15,424 nt of DNA, from NCBI GenBank assembly GCA_026398575.1, contig JAPLSP010000474.1:1-15424 (forward strand), read 5' to 3'. Origin of the DNA: Candidatus Sumerlaeota bacterium (GTDB lineage: Bacteria > Sumerlaeota > Sumerlaeia > JADFCT01). Under the pieces are notes generated by a model. That model had not been told where the DNA came from. It worked only from the letters and a program-made list of their open reading frames with translations, and did no database searches. How positions within the stretch are numbered: position 1 is the first letter of the stretch; every line of letters begins with the position of its first letter. The translations under genes were made by a program, and so were the position numbers. Shown here in pieces: positions 1 to 6,797 of the stretch.

Positions 1-765
1 CGCGTATCGCGGCGTGAACCGGCGTAAGCGCTCCAATCCTTCGCGATGCCGGGTTAGTCCCGCCGGAACAATCGCCACGGACTCGCAATGCGGATAATAA
101 CCGCCGAGCGCTTCGAGCGTTTGAGCGAGCGCGGCGCCGTCGTTCACGCCGGGACATAAGACGATCTGCGTCTGGAACGCCAGCCGGCGCTCGGAGAGGA
201 AATCCATGAGAGGCGCTATGGGCGCCGGCCGGCCAAGCCCCAACATGCGCCCGCGCAACAGCGGGTCCATTGCATGCACCGATAAAAACAGTGGCGCCAA
301 TCGCTGTTCGGCGATGCGTGCCAGGTCTTCGGAGTCAAGATTGGTTCCCGTGATATAATTGCCATGAAGGAAGGACAAGCGGTAATCATCATCGCGGACG
401 TAGAGAGGCGCGCGCAGACCTTTGGGCTGCTGGCGCACAAAGCAAAACAGGCAGCGATTGCGGCAGGAGCGAATCCGAAACGGTTCAACTTCGATTCCAA
501 GGTCTCCGTCGAACGCTTTGCGAATGGTCACCCGCCGCAGTGGCGCAGATTTTCCAGTCTTTGCGCATCCGATATCCGCCGAAGCAATTTCCAGCCTTGC
601 GCGTTCGCAAGCGGAATAAAACCGTACATCAATGAGATCGCGAATAGGATGGTTGTTAATGGAAATCAGGCGGTCGCCTTGCCCGATTCCATGCGCGGCG
701 GCCAATGAATCGGGAGTAGCGGAGACAACTCGCAGTCCTTGCGCAAGGCATGAGGAGGCAATCAT
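1..765 (-). CDS. PDZ-domain radical SAM protein of the DUF512 family (5' part; runs off left edge)
   Basis: 255 codons are in the window and the 3' end lies beyond position 1. The ATG at 765 is the first start after an in-frame stop a few codons upstream. The first ~75 residues look like a small PDZ domain (GIGQGDRLISINNHPI at 26-41). Next comes the radical SAM motif CRNRCLFC with Cys101, Cys105 and Cys108 (C-x3-C-x2-C), which would bind a 4Fe-4S cluster and S-adenosylmethionine. The signature RDDDYRLSFLHGNYITGTNL at about 124-143 is characteristic of this family (DUF512 at the C-terminus, about 430-470 residues overall). The family is widespread, especially in cyanobacteria and anaerobes, and its reaction is unknown. 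The gene lies 18 bp after a nucleotidyltransferase remnant on the same strand and is probably cotranscribed with the aconitase-family gene. Confidence 0.88.
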   Translation of the reverse strand, partial: MIASSCLAQGLRVVSATPDSLAAAHGIGQGDRLISINNHPIRDLIDVRFYSACERARLEIASADIGCAKTGKSAPLRRVTIRKAFDGDLGIEVEPFRIRSCRNRCLFCFVRQQPKGLRAPLYVRDDDYRLSFLHGNYITGTNLDSEDLARIAEQRLAPLFLSVHAMDPLLRGRMLGLGRPAPIAPLMDFLSERRLAFQTQIVLCPGVNDGAALAQTLEALGGYYPHCESVAIVPAGLTRHREGLERLRRFTPRYA

Positions 766-783
766 ACGGGCAAGTGTTCCAGA

Positions 784-912
784 TCATTCAGATCTTTGTG
801 GCGGCCGCTGGCTTGTTTGTTTGCTCTTAAATCGGCTAAACAGATACTCAACTTCGGCCTCGTTGAGCAACTTCAAGAATTCTTTGAAGTCCTTCGCAAG
901 CGCGATGTCCAT
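784..912 (-). pseudogene. Nucleotidyltransferase N-terminal remnant (42 codons)
   Basis: The reading frame starts at ATG 912 inside the preceding antitoxin-like gene, in another frame. It encodes MDIALAKDFKEFLKLLNEAE then VEYLF, and diverges into low-complexity residues before a TGA at 784-786. DFKEFLKLLN...VEYL is the usual first helix and strand of small nucleotidyltransferase-fold proteins (AbiEii/MNT-like) that follow small WW(S)xTPEER proteins. In those, VEYL is followed by the GGYAV and DxD nucleotide-binding motifs. These are absent here, so the gene is cut off after about 25 conserved residues and cannot encode a working enzyme. The cut end abuts the DUF512 radical SAM gene. Family assignment rests on a short stretch and is from memory. 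Confidence 0.55.
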
Positions 913-1120
913 AGTTCATCCGACGCAGATATTCAATATGGCGAAGCCTTTCTTCAGGCGTCCGAGACCACCAATAGACCGTATCTTCCGCATTGTCGAA
1001 ATCATGGGAAACGCTGAATGCCGTTCGATCCAGCGTCGTGCTTGCCGTCTGTTCCAAAGCAGGACTGGCATTCGCTTGAGAAACCAAGGTCTGATCAGTT
1101 TTAATCTCTGTAACTGTCAT
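848..1120 (-). CDS. Small antitoxin-like protein with YWWSRTPEER motif
   Basis: 90 residues from ATG 1120, which has GAGG about 12 nt upstream; an in-frame ATG at 1138 is possible but has no ribosome binding site. The N-terminal 40 residues are Thr/Ser/Ala-rich and look disordered. The C-terminal half holds DTVYWWSRTPEERLRHIEYL, then RRMNYG and GLQRILEVAQ. Small proteins with a WW-x-TPEER...LRxxNYG core are commonly encoded directly upstream of small nucleotidyltransferases and are thought to be antitoxin-like partners. That role is inferred from context and not from experiment. The gene starts about 30 bp after the aconitase-family stop codon. Its last 65 bp also encode the start of the truncated nucleotidyltransferase in a different frame. 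Since the partner is broken, the protein is probably an orphan. Confidence 0.65.
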   Translation of the reverse strand: MTVTEIKTDQTLVSQANASPALEQTASTTLDRTAFSVSHDFDNAEDTVYWWSRTPEERLRHIEYLRRMNYGHRACEGLQRILEVAQRGRS

Positions 1121-1149
1121 GGCGGTTGTTTTCCTCATCAGCGCGCAGC

Positions 1150-2937
1150 CTATTTGTTCCTCCGCCCTTTCGCCTTCGACTCCGGCGTTTCGAAACCCAG
1201 CTTGGCGCGCATCAGATTCAGCAGGCCGCCGGCCAGAATGATCTCAACCTGCTTGGGCGTCAGGTTGTGTTCCATCGGATAATTCCGGTGCGAACGCGTG
1301 TTCTTGACCACCAGGGGGCGATTCTCGGTCAGGAAGATGCGGATGAAGGGAATTTCGAGCGTGTCGCCTAAAAGGATGTCGTCATAAGACGACGCTTCCT
1401 TCATGATCAAAGGCAGGATGCCGCAGTTGATAAGATTCTGACGATGAATGCGTGCGAAGGACTTGGCGATCACGGCGCGAATGCCCAGGTTCATCGGAAC
1501 CAGCGCGGCGTGTTCGCGGGCCGAACCATGCCCATAGTTTTCGCCGGCGATAATGAAACCGCCGCCTGCCGACTTGCAGCGGCTGATGAAATTGGGATCT
1601 AGAATCCGGAAACAGTATTCGGAAAGCTTCTGAATATTGGAGCGCATCACCGCCGTCACGGGGATATTGGGCAGAATGTCCTCGGTCGTAACCGTATCGG
1701 CCACGCGCAGCAGGACTTGCCCGGCAAGGTCTTGAGCCAGCGCGTCTTTCATCGGCACGGGACGAATATTGGGTCCGCGCACAATTTCCAGGCGTTCGGG
1801 CTTGAGCGAAGGCGGCAGAATCGCCGTGTCGTCTATCTCGAATTGCGAAGGCATGGAAACCGTGGGCAGGCGCTTATGGCTCGCGACGGGGCAAACGATT
1901 TTTCCTTCGATGGCCGAAAGCGCCGCCACCGCCGGTCCGCAGAGATATACCTGGCTGTCGCGCGTCCCGGAACTTCCCGAATAGTTGCGGCTGAAAGTTC
2001 TCAGCGAAACGCCGCCGGTTTCGGGCGACTGCCCGATGCCGGCATTCGGACCATAGCCCGGCTCCAAAATGCGCGCGCCCGCCTTCATCATCTCATACGT
2101 ATGTCCGTTCCTGATCAGATTCAGCAACACCTGGCGTGAACCGGGAATGATCACCAAACTCACGTTGGGATGGATCGTCTGGCCTTTAAGCAACTGAGCC
2201 ACCAGGGCCAGGTTGCGATACGTCGAATTGGTCGAACCGCCGATACAAACCTGGGTGATGGGGGTACCGGCGACTTCCGCAGCCGGCACAACGTTATCCG
2301 GGCTGGATGGCTTGGCGACCAAGGGTTTCATTTCCGATAAATCCACGAGCAGCTCTTCGTCATACTCCGCGTTTTTGTCCGCCGCAAGCGCTTTGAAATC
2401 GCCAACCCGGCGCTGGCGCTTCAGATAGGATTTGGCGACATCGTCGCTTGGGAAAACAGCGGCGGTCGCTCCCAGCTCCGCCACCATGTTGGCGATAATC
2501 CCGCGCTCGGAAACCGGAATATGCTTCAGCCCCTCGCCGATGAATTCCAGCGCTTTGCCAACGCCTCCCCGCACCGTCAGGATTCTCAAGAGCTCCAACG
2601 CGATATCTTTGGCGTTGATCCACGACGCCAATTTGCCTTTCAACGTGACTTTGACCACTTTCGGCATTTCGATGCGATACGGTTCGCCCACCATCGCCAG
2701 CGCCACGTCCAACGCGCCGGCGCCCATTGCCAACATGCCCAGCGCGCCCGCCGTTGTGCTATGGCTATCCGTTCCGAGGAGGGTTTCGCCGGGAGTGGCG
2801 AATCTTTCAAGATGAATCTTATGACAGATGCCGTTTCCAGGACGGGAAAAATGAACGCCCAGCTTGGCGGCGATAGACTGAAGATAGCGATGGTCGTCCG
2901 CGCTTTCATAGGAAATCTGCAACAAATTATGGTCCAC
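1150..2937 (-). CDS. Aconitase-family (aconitase/isopropylmalate dehydratase) protein lacking Fe-S cluster cysteines
   Basis: 595 residues resemble the single-chain aconitase-like family (Aquifex-type, about 640 residues): a large dehydratase domain (to about residue 385) and a C-terminal swivel domain (GENYGHGSAREHAAL at about 465-479, ARIHRQNLINCGI). Residues matching catalytic positions of mitochondrial aconitase are kept: Asp2-His3, His39, Asp57-Ser58-His59, Ser472 and Arg474. The three cluster-ligand positions are not: GSCTNS reads GGSTNS (Ser235), and ACGPC reads GYGPN (Tyr295, Asn298). Family members normally interconvert citrate and isocitrate through a 4Fe-4S cluster, so this one is either inactive, changed in chemistry, or cluster-free. 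The listed start is a GTG at 2937 that falls within the conserved YVDHN motif and is unlikely to be the true start. Homology continues in frame to about 3011 (GTLTYQQLEALG), but that frame has no ATG, GTG or TTG before a stop. Confidence 0.85.
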   Translation of the reverse strand: MDHNLLQISYESADDHRYLQSIAAKLGVHFSRPGNGICHKIHLERFATPGETLLGTDSHSTTAGALGMLAMGAGALDVALAMVGEPYRIEMPKVVKVTLKGKLASWINAKDIALELLRILTVRGGVGKALEFIGEGLKHIPVSERGIIANMVAELGATAAVFPSDDVAKSYLKRQRRVGDFKALAADKNAEYDEELLVDLSEMKPLVAKPSSPDNVVPAAEVAGTPITQVCIGGSTNSTYRNLALVAQLLKGQTIHPNVSLVIIPGSRQVLLNLIRNGHTYEMMKAGARILEPGYGPNAGIGQSPETGGVSLRTFSRNYSGSSGTRDSQVYLCGPAVAALSAIEGKIVCPVASHKRLPTVSMPSQFEIDDTAILPPSLKPERLEIVRGPNIRPVPMKDALAQDLAGQVLLRVADTVTTEDILPNIPVTAVMRSNIQKLSEYCFRILDPNFISRCKSAGGGFIIAGENYGHGSAREHAALVPMNLGIRAVIAKSFARIHRQNLINCGILPLIMKEASSYDDILLGDTLEIPFIRIFLTENRPLVVKNTRSHRNYPMEHNLTPKQVEIILAGGLLNLMRAKLGFETPESKAKGRRNK

Positions 2938-2999
2938 GTATGAGACCGATTTTTGAGTTTGAACTTTCTCGATTCCGAGAGCCTCAAGCTGCTGATACG

Positions 3000-3034
3000 T
3001 CAGCGTCCCATTGGACTCATCAGTGCGCTCCTTT
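3000..3034 (-). other. Out-of-frame ribosome binding site and start codon of the aconitase-family gene
   Basis: On the minus strand a perfect AAAGGAG (3034-3028) is followed after 7 nt by ATG at 3020. That ATG opens only six codons (MSPMGR) before TGA at 3002-3000. The conserved aconitase N-terminal sequence GTLTYQQLEALG is encoded here in the frame reached by one -1 shift, or by one extra G in the GGG at the fifth codon. Either a single-base loss, a sequencing error, or a translational frameshift separates start and body. Typical family members also have about 30 more residues before this point, and these are missing. Confidence 0.6.
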
Positions 3035-3059
3035 CGGAGACTTTGGGTAGGGGTATTTA

Positions 3060-3403
3060 AGGGAAGTTTATCAAACCCGCCGTTTTATGGAACAACGAAA
3101 TAAGGTGGTTCGAAGTTAGATGAAGGCTTACTCTCCGTCAACCATTATTGTGCGAGAAACACAAAGAATCTTTTTTTTCTTTGAATTTTGGAAAATTATT
3201 ATCTATATTTACTAATTTTTATACTAAAAATAGAATAAATGTTTTATTGATAATTATTTATTTAGTTCATATAGTATATTTATAACAATGTGACAAATTA
3301 TAGCTCCAGATATAGAATATATTCAGTTTTTATTGCTATTATGTGTTTAAATTAGGTGTTTGCTTTCAGCAAAAGTTTCCATGACCTATGATTCGCTTTT
3401 CCC
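3060..3403. other. AT-rich intergenic spacer
   Basis: About 440 bp separate the divergent aconitase-family and hpf genes. From about 3160 to 3370 the sequence is extremely AT-rich, with long A/T runs and no credible reading frame, no repeat unit and no recognisable RNA. It probably holds the divergent promoters and perhaps binding sites for AT-preferring proteins. Nothing more specific can be supported. Confidence 0.6.
3113..3141 (-). promoter_or_regulatory. Candidate sigma70-type promoter for the aconitase-family gene
   Basis: TTGACG at 3141-3136, a 17-bp spacer, and TAACTT at 3118-3113 on the minus strand, about 90 bp upstream of the AAAGGAG/ATG. The -35 box is good and the -10 box is weak. 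Confidence 0.35.
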
Positions 3404-3432
3404 TTGACCCCAGCGGTCATAACCTAAATATT
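3404..3432 (+). promoter_or_regulatory. Candidate promoter of the hpf gene
   Basis: TTGACC at 3404-3409, a 17-bp spacer, and AATATT at 3427-3432 (four of six matches to TATAAT). It lies about 70 bp upstream of the hpf start and directly before an 18-bp palindrome at 3435-3452. Confidence 0.4.
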
Positions 3433-3434
3433 CG

Positions 3435-3452
3435 TCAAACGCTAGCGCTTGA
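3435..3452. repeat. Near-perfect 18-bp palindrome, possible operator
   Basis: TCAAACGC-TA-GCGCTTGA: the two 8-bp arms differ by one base, which would be a G:U pair in RNA. It sits just downstream of the candidate -10 box, where a repressor operator or a 5' leader hairpin of hpf could be. No known regulator is assigned. Confidence 0.4.
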
Positions 3453-3503
3453 ACGCACACCTATTAAAGCGCAAACGTTATTTCTGCTCGTGCGAGGTTG
3501 CCT

Positions 3504-4043
3504 ATGCCATTGAATCTGACGGGGAGACACTTGGAGATCACGGATGAAATCCGAGACAGAGTCGAACAAAAAACCACACGGTACCAAAAATTCTTCCCTC
3601 GCATTTCCCTCATCGAAGTTGAATTGACCCGGGAGAAAAATCGTTACGCAGCGGACATCCTGGTCAAAGCCAACAAAGCGGAATTCCGCTCTTCCTTTAC
3701 GCATGAGGATTTGGGAACCGCTTTTGAAGAAGCCAACGAGAAAATCATCAAGCAGATGGAGAAAAAGAAGAGCCGGTATATTGATCGCAAGAAATCCTCC
3801 ATATCCAAGGAGGCGAGAGTTGTTGACTTGGAGGAGGCCGCTTCATTTGTCAAGCCATCGGGTCTTCCAACTTGGATTCATCCCGAGCTGATCGAGATCA
3901 GCGTTTGCACCGTCGAGGAAGCGGTCGAAAAGCTCAAAGAAGAAGAACAGCGGGAATTTTTCATCTTCAAGCATGCGCATACGGGCGCCATCAACGTGAT
4001 TTACTTGCGCAAAGATGGCGAATATGGGTTGATTGAATCTTGA
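3504..4043 (+). CDS. hpf: Long-form ribosome hibernation promoting factor
   Basis: 179 residues, the usual length of the long HPF class. The N-terminal domain (about 1-95; MPLNLTGRHLEITDEIRDRV at the start) matches the YfiA/HPF beta-alpha-beta fold that binds the 30S decoding region. A charged linker follows (about 96-122). The C-terminal domain (about 125-179; EAVEKLKEEEQREFFIFKHA, then TGAINVIYLRKDGEYGLIE) is the dimerisation part that joins two 70S ribosomes into 100S particles during stasis. The ATG at 3504 is preferred over an in-frame TTG at 3498 because GAGG lies six bases upstream of the ATG. It is monocistronic, with a candidate promoter upstream and a terminator hairpin about 75 bp downstream. 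Confidence 0.95.
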   Translation: MPLNLTGRHLEITDEIRDRVEQKTTRYQKFFPRISLIEVELTREKNRYAADILVKANKAEFRSSFTHEDLGTAFEEANEKIIKQMEKKKSRYIDRKKSSISKEARVVDLEEAASFVKPSGLPTWIHPELIEISVCTVEEAVEKLKEEEQREFFIFKHAHTGAINVIYLRKDGEYGLIES

Positions 4044-4116
4044 CGGGCCGGGCGGCGCGCGACAGCCTTCGCAGCGCTTGAAATCGCCATTTTAGTATTT
4101 CTTTTATTCATTGATT

Positions 4117-4157
4117 GTTCCTAAGCGTTCCATTAGGTTCATTTAGGAACTTTTTTT
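4117..4157 (+). terminator. Rho-independent terminator after hpf
   Basis: A perfect 8-bp stem, GTTCCTAA (4117-4124) with TTAGGAAC (4143-4150), encloses an 18-nt loop and is followed by seven T. The stem is AT-rich and the loop long, so termination may be incomplete. Confidence 0.6.
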
Positions 4158-4186
4158 ATTATATACAGCCCTGTTCCCGATGAATA

Positions 4187-4214
4187 TTGTTAGCTTATTT
4201 GGTTGATTTATAAT
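4187..4214 (+). promoter_or_regulatory. Promoter of the EF-hand protein gene
   Basis: TTGTTA at 4187-4192, a 16-bp spacer and a perfect TATAAT at 4209-4214. The predicted leader would be about 95 nt long before the AAGGAG ribosome binding site. Confidence 0.5.
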
Positions 4215-4316
4215 GACTTACGATTTATTTTACATTTTGGATTAACTTTTGCTGAAGAAAATGATTTAATGATGTTGCAGACGCTGGAAATTTATTTCCT
4301 GAAGGAGATTTGTCCA

Positions 4317-5474
4317 ATGGCTCATGTGAATGTTCGTTTATCGTTGATTCTGGTTGCAGCGTTCCTCATATCCGTTTGGACCGTTTCCGCTCAGCCGCCC
4401 GCGGGAAGAGGGCAACTCGGCGGAGGAAGAACAGGCAATGGCGCGTGGCAGGGAGGAGCAGGACGGACGGGAGGCGATACCCGCACCGGCATGAACAGCC
4501 GCATGGATGATTATCGCAAGGCAGCCGCCAAACGCATGCTGGACCAGATGGATAAGAACAAAGACGGGATCGTCAGCGAGGAAGAATTCATGGCGTTCCA
4601 GAAGGAAAACTTCAAAAAGATGGACGCGAACGGCGATGGGAAGCTGAGCGAAGAAGAAATAGCGGAAAACAATCCGTTGTTCCGCCGGCCGGATAGCCAG
4701 GATGCCGGGACGAGCGCCAGCGCCGATAGAATAGATATGTACCGCAGCCGTTTGAGAGAAATGGATACGAATAAAGACGGGAAGATTTCCAAAGATGAGT
4801 TCAAAGGTCCCGAGGAAATGTTCAAGCGCCTGGACAAGAACAGCGACGGCATGATTGACGATCAGGAAATCAAGGAAATGGGTGGAATGCGGACGACGAT
4901 GGACGCGCGGACTGGCGCAGCCCCGGTTACCACCGATCCGGCCAAACTGGTCGAACGGCTGATCAAAGCGCGCGACAAAGACGGCGATGGATTGCTTTCC
5001 CTCAAAGAATTCGGCATCTCCAAGGAGATCTTTGACGAAGCCGATAAAAACGCCGACGGTTTCCTGAGCGTTCAGGAACTGACCGATGCGATGAAAGATA
5101 ATCCCAAGTATGCCCGCTATATCGAGCGGCTGGGCGCGCAAGAAGCAGGGGGTGGCGGGGCGCACAGCGAAGCGACGGACGTCAAAGACGGAAAACAGGA
5201 TGAGATGGCGGTAAGCATGCTCAAGAAATTTGACAAGAATGGCGATGGACGCATTTCCAAAGATGAAATGATGGGACGCGAGGAGCTTTTCAAAAAGTTG
5301 GACAAAAACGGCGACGGCCTCCTGGGCGCGGATGAGATGAAGGATTTGGCGAAGATTTTGAGTGAATTGGCCCCGGGTGATACGACAGCGGCGGCGACGG
5401 GGGCGGCGGACGACAGATCGCATGGTGATAAAACGCGCAGCGATAAAACGCATGGCGGTCGCGGCGGGCGATAA
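4317..5474 (+). CDS. Secreted protein with eight EF-hand calcium-binding loops
   Basis: 385 residues from ATG 4317, which has AAGGAG eight bases upstream; an in-frame TTG at 4203 lies on the promoter and would spoil the signal peptide. A signal peptide (about 1-25, hydrophobic LILVAAFLISV, cleavage near VSA-Q) is followed by a Gly/Arg-rich stretch. Eight canonical 12-residue DxNxDGxxxxxE loops begin at about residues 79, 103, 150, 173, 220, 243, 306 and 329, arranged as four pairs joined by variable linkers. Each loop keeps the 1, 3, 5 and 12 ligand positions, so calcium binding is likely. The C-terminal 30 residues are a Thr/Ala stretch, then HGDK/SDK/GGRGGR repeats. Such exported multi-EF-hand proteins are common in Planctomycetes and relatives; the biological role is unknown. 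Confidence 0.9.
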   Translation: MAHVNVRLSLILVAAFLISVWTVSAQPPAGRGQLGGGRTGNGAWQGGAGRTGGDTRTGMNSRMDDYRKAAAKRMLDQMDKNKDGIVSEEEFMAFQKENFKKMDANGDGKLSEEEIAENNPLFRRPDSQDAGTSASADRIDMYRSRLREMDTNKDGKISKDEFKGPEEMFKRLDKNSDGMIDDQEIKEMGGMRTTMDARTGAAPVTTDPAKLVERLIKARDKDGDGLLSLKEFGISKEIFDEADKNADGFLSVQELTDAMKDNPKYARYIERLGAQEAGGGGAHSEATDVKDGKQDEMAVSMLKKFDKNGDGRISKDEMMGREELFKKLDKNGDGLLGADEMKDLAKILSELAPGDTTAAATGAADDRSHGDKTRSDKTHGGRGGR

Positions 5475-5558
5475 CTCGTCAGATATCCGAACGAGCGGGA
5501 TCCATATAAAACCAGAATTGCGTCGGGAGTTCTTCGAGGATTCCCTCGCATGCAAATC

Positions 5559-5605
5559 CGCGCCCGGCGCGCTCATGGCGCGCCGGGCGCGATGCTTTAG
5601 TTTCT
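5559..5605. terminator. GC-rich bidirectional terminator-like hairpin
   Basis: A perfect 14-bp stem (5559-5572 with 5578-5591; arms CGCGCCCGGCGCGC and its complement) has a five-base loop TCATG. It lies between two convergent genes. The plus-strand flank (ATGCTTTAGTTTCT) is T-rich but has no long T run, so it may act as a transcription barrier for both sides and not as a classic intrinsic terminator. Confidence 0.6.
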
Positions 5606-5608
5606 ATC

Positions 5609-5731
5609 AATGTAAAATGAAAAATGAGCAATTGAAAATGAGACCGCGTGCCAGGCATATGATGCAGAGCTGCATAATACTGTTGCTGGGATGGATTCTC
5701 ATTTTGAATTTCTCATTTCTCATTTTACATT
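5609..5731. repeat. Nested inverted-repeat element (35-bp arms, inner palindrome)
   Basis: The arms 5609-5643 and 5697-5731 are inverted copies of 35 bp with three mismatches (ATGTAAAATGA... against its complement). They enclose 53 bp that hold a second palindrome, ATGCAG-AG-CTGCAT at 5662-5675. The structure resembles a small non-coding dispersed repeat or a MITE-like element. No flanking direct repeat is evident. Confidence 0.7.
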
Positions 5732-5789
5732 ATGCAATTTTTCTGCCCTCAATCATTCTGCCTGAAATCCACCGCGCATTATTTCCTGC

Positions 5790-6617
5790 TCAGCAGAACT
5801 TCAGGTAGGCTTCTTTGATGCGCTCGACGTATGGCGCCTGTTCCTGAGCCCAAAATTCATTGGAGAAGATTTCCACTTCGATCGGACCGTCGAATCCTGC
5901 CGCTTCCACCCAGGAACGGATCGGACGGAGAGGGATGCACCCCTCCCCCATCAGGCCGCGATCATTGAGCAGATCGCGCGTCGGCGTGCGCCAATCGCAG
6001 ACGTGGTAGGAAAAGAGATGGTCGGCGGCGCCCGCGCGCATGATCTGCGCCTCCAGCTCCGGGTCCCACCACAGATGATAGACGTCCACCGTCACGCCAA
6101 GAAACGGATGATTGATCGCTTGCGCCATGTCATTGGCCTGCCGCAGCGTATTGATCGCCGAACGGCTGTCGGCGAACATGGGATGCAGCGCCTCGATGCT
6201 GAGGCGCACGCCGGCGGCCTGGGCCTCGGGCAGCACCGTGCGGATGCCGTCGGCGATCTGCTTGCGCGCTTCCTCGAGCGGCATCCCCGGAATGGCCCCG
6301 CATACCAGCACAATCAGCGGCGCGCCGATCGTGGCGGCATCCTCGATAGCGCGGCGATTGTCATCTATCGCCGTCTGGCGCTCGGAGGGCGTCTTGGCCG
6401 GGAAAAATCCCCCGCGGCAAAGGCTCACCACTTTCAAACCCGACTCGCGCAGCATGCGCCCCGATTCGCGCGCGCCCTGCGGCGCCAGCGCGTTGCGCCA
6501 AACCGTCACCCCCGGCACACCCGCTTTGCGATACCCGTCAATCACCTCGCGCAGCGACCATGGCTTGTTGGTGAACGTGTGGATACAGAGGCGCGAGAAA
6601 TCCGTCAAAGGCTTCAT
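5790..6617 (-). CDS. Sugar phosphate isomerase/epimerase (xylose isomerase-like TIM barrel)
   Basis: 275 residues from ATG 6617, which has AAGGA seven bases upstream. The sequence follows the AP-endonuclease-2/xylose-isomerase TIM-barrel pattern. Likely divalent-metal ligands are Glu142 (SIEALHP), Asp178 (VDVYHLWWDP), His205 (YHVCDW) and Glu249 (EVEIFS). A glycine-containing EGCIPLRPI segment before the last strand is also typical. Family members isomerise or epimerise sugars, inositols or hydroxypyruvate-like substrates in the cytoplasm; the substrate here cannot be told. No signal peptide. It is transcribed divergently from the discoidin-like gene and is convergent with the EF-hand gene. 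Such barrels usually work with Gfo/Idh/MocA oxidoreductases, one of which lies 2 kb away. Confidence 0.88.
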   Translation of the reverse strand: MKPLTDFSRLCIHTFTNKPWSLREVIDGYRKAGVPGVTVWRNALAPQGARESGRMLRESGLKVVSLCRGGFFPAKTPSERQTAIDDNRRAIEDAATIGAPLIVLVCGAIPGMPLEEARKQIADGIRTVLPEAQAAGVRLSIEALHPMFADSRSAINTLRQANDMAQAINHPFLGVTVDVYHLWWDPELEAQIMRAGAADHLFSYHVCDWRTPTRDLLNDRGLMGEGCIPLRPIRSWVEAAGFDGPIEVEIFSNEFWAQEQAPYVERIKEAYLKFC

Positions 6618-6683
6618 ATTATGATCCTTCGTGATGGGTTGAATAAAACACGTGAGCGACGTTCCGCAGATCCGATATTGCCG

Positions 6684-6714
6684 TTGACTTGGTCGTAATG
6701 CTCACAACAATAAT
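6684..6714 (+). promoter_or_regulatory. Candidate promoter of the discoidin-like gene
   Basis: TTGACT at 6684-6689 and AATAAT at 6709-6714 (five of six matches to TATAAT), with a long 19-bp spacer. It is about 85 bp upstream of the start codon at 6798. Confidence 0.35.
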
Positions 6715-6797
6715 TCTATCACTCGTCAAGACGCGATGACAGCGGAAAACGCGAGGCAAAAAATACGAAGGGCAGCAGAAATAAGGAGGTCAGGAAA

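Larger units (their letters stand above)
5475..5789. other. Intergenic region between convergent genes
   Basis: Between the EF-hand gene and the TIM-barrel gene there is no credible gene. It contains a strong GC-rich hairpin (5559-5591) and a nested inverted-repeat element (5609-5731), listed separately. Confidence 0.7.

Noticed and set aside
632..1282. Plus-strand open frame of 216 codons
   Set aside because: Covers three minus-strand features with recognisable motifs and shows no domain itself.
4203..4316. N-terminal extension of the EF-hand protein from TTG 4203
   Set aside because: The extension overlaps a TATAAT promoter box, has no ribosome binding site, and would bury the signal peptide; ATG 4317 has AAGGAG at proper spacing.
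4338..5576. Long open frame (412 codons) on the minus strand across the EF-hand gene
   Set aside because: It is antisense to a well-supported EF-hand protein, has no family signal, and arises from codon bias of the DxNxDG repeats.
5610..5731. CRISPR or tandem repeat array suggested by recurrent AAAATGA/TCATTTT words
   Set aside because: The words belong to a single inverted repeat with two arms; there is no regular direct-repeat and spacer pattern.
6003..6698. Plus-strand open frame of 231 codons
   Set aside because: Antisense to the TIM-barrel gene; composition is Arg/His/Gln-rich as expected from a shadow frame.
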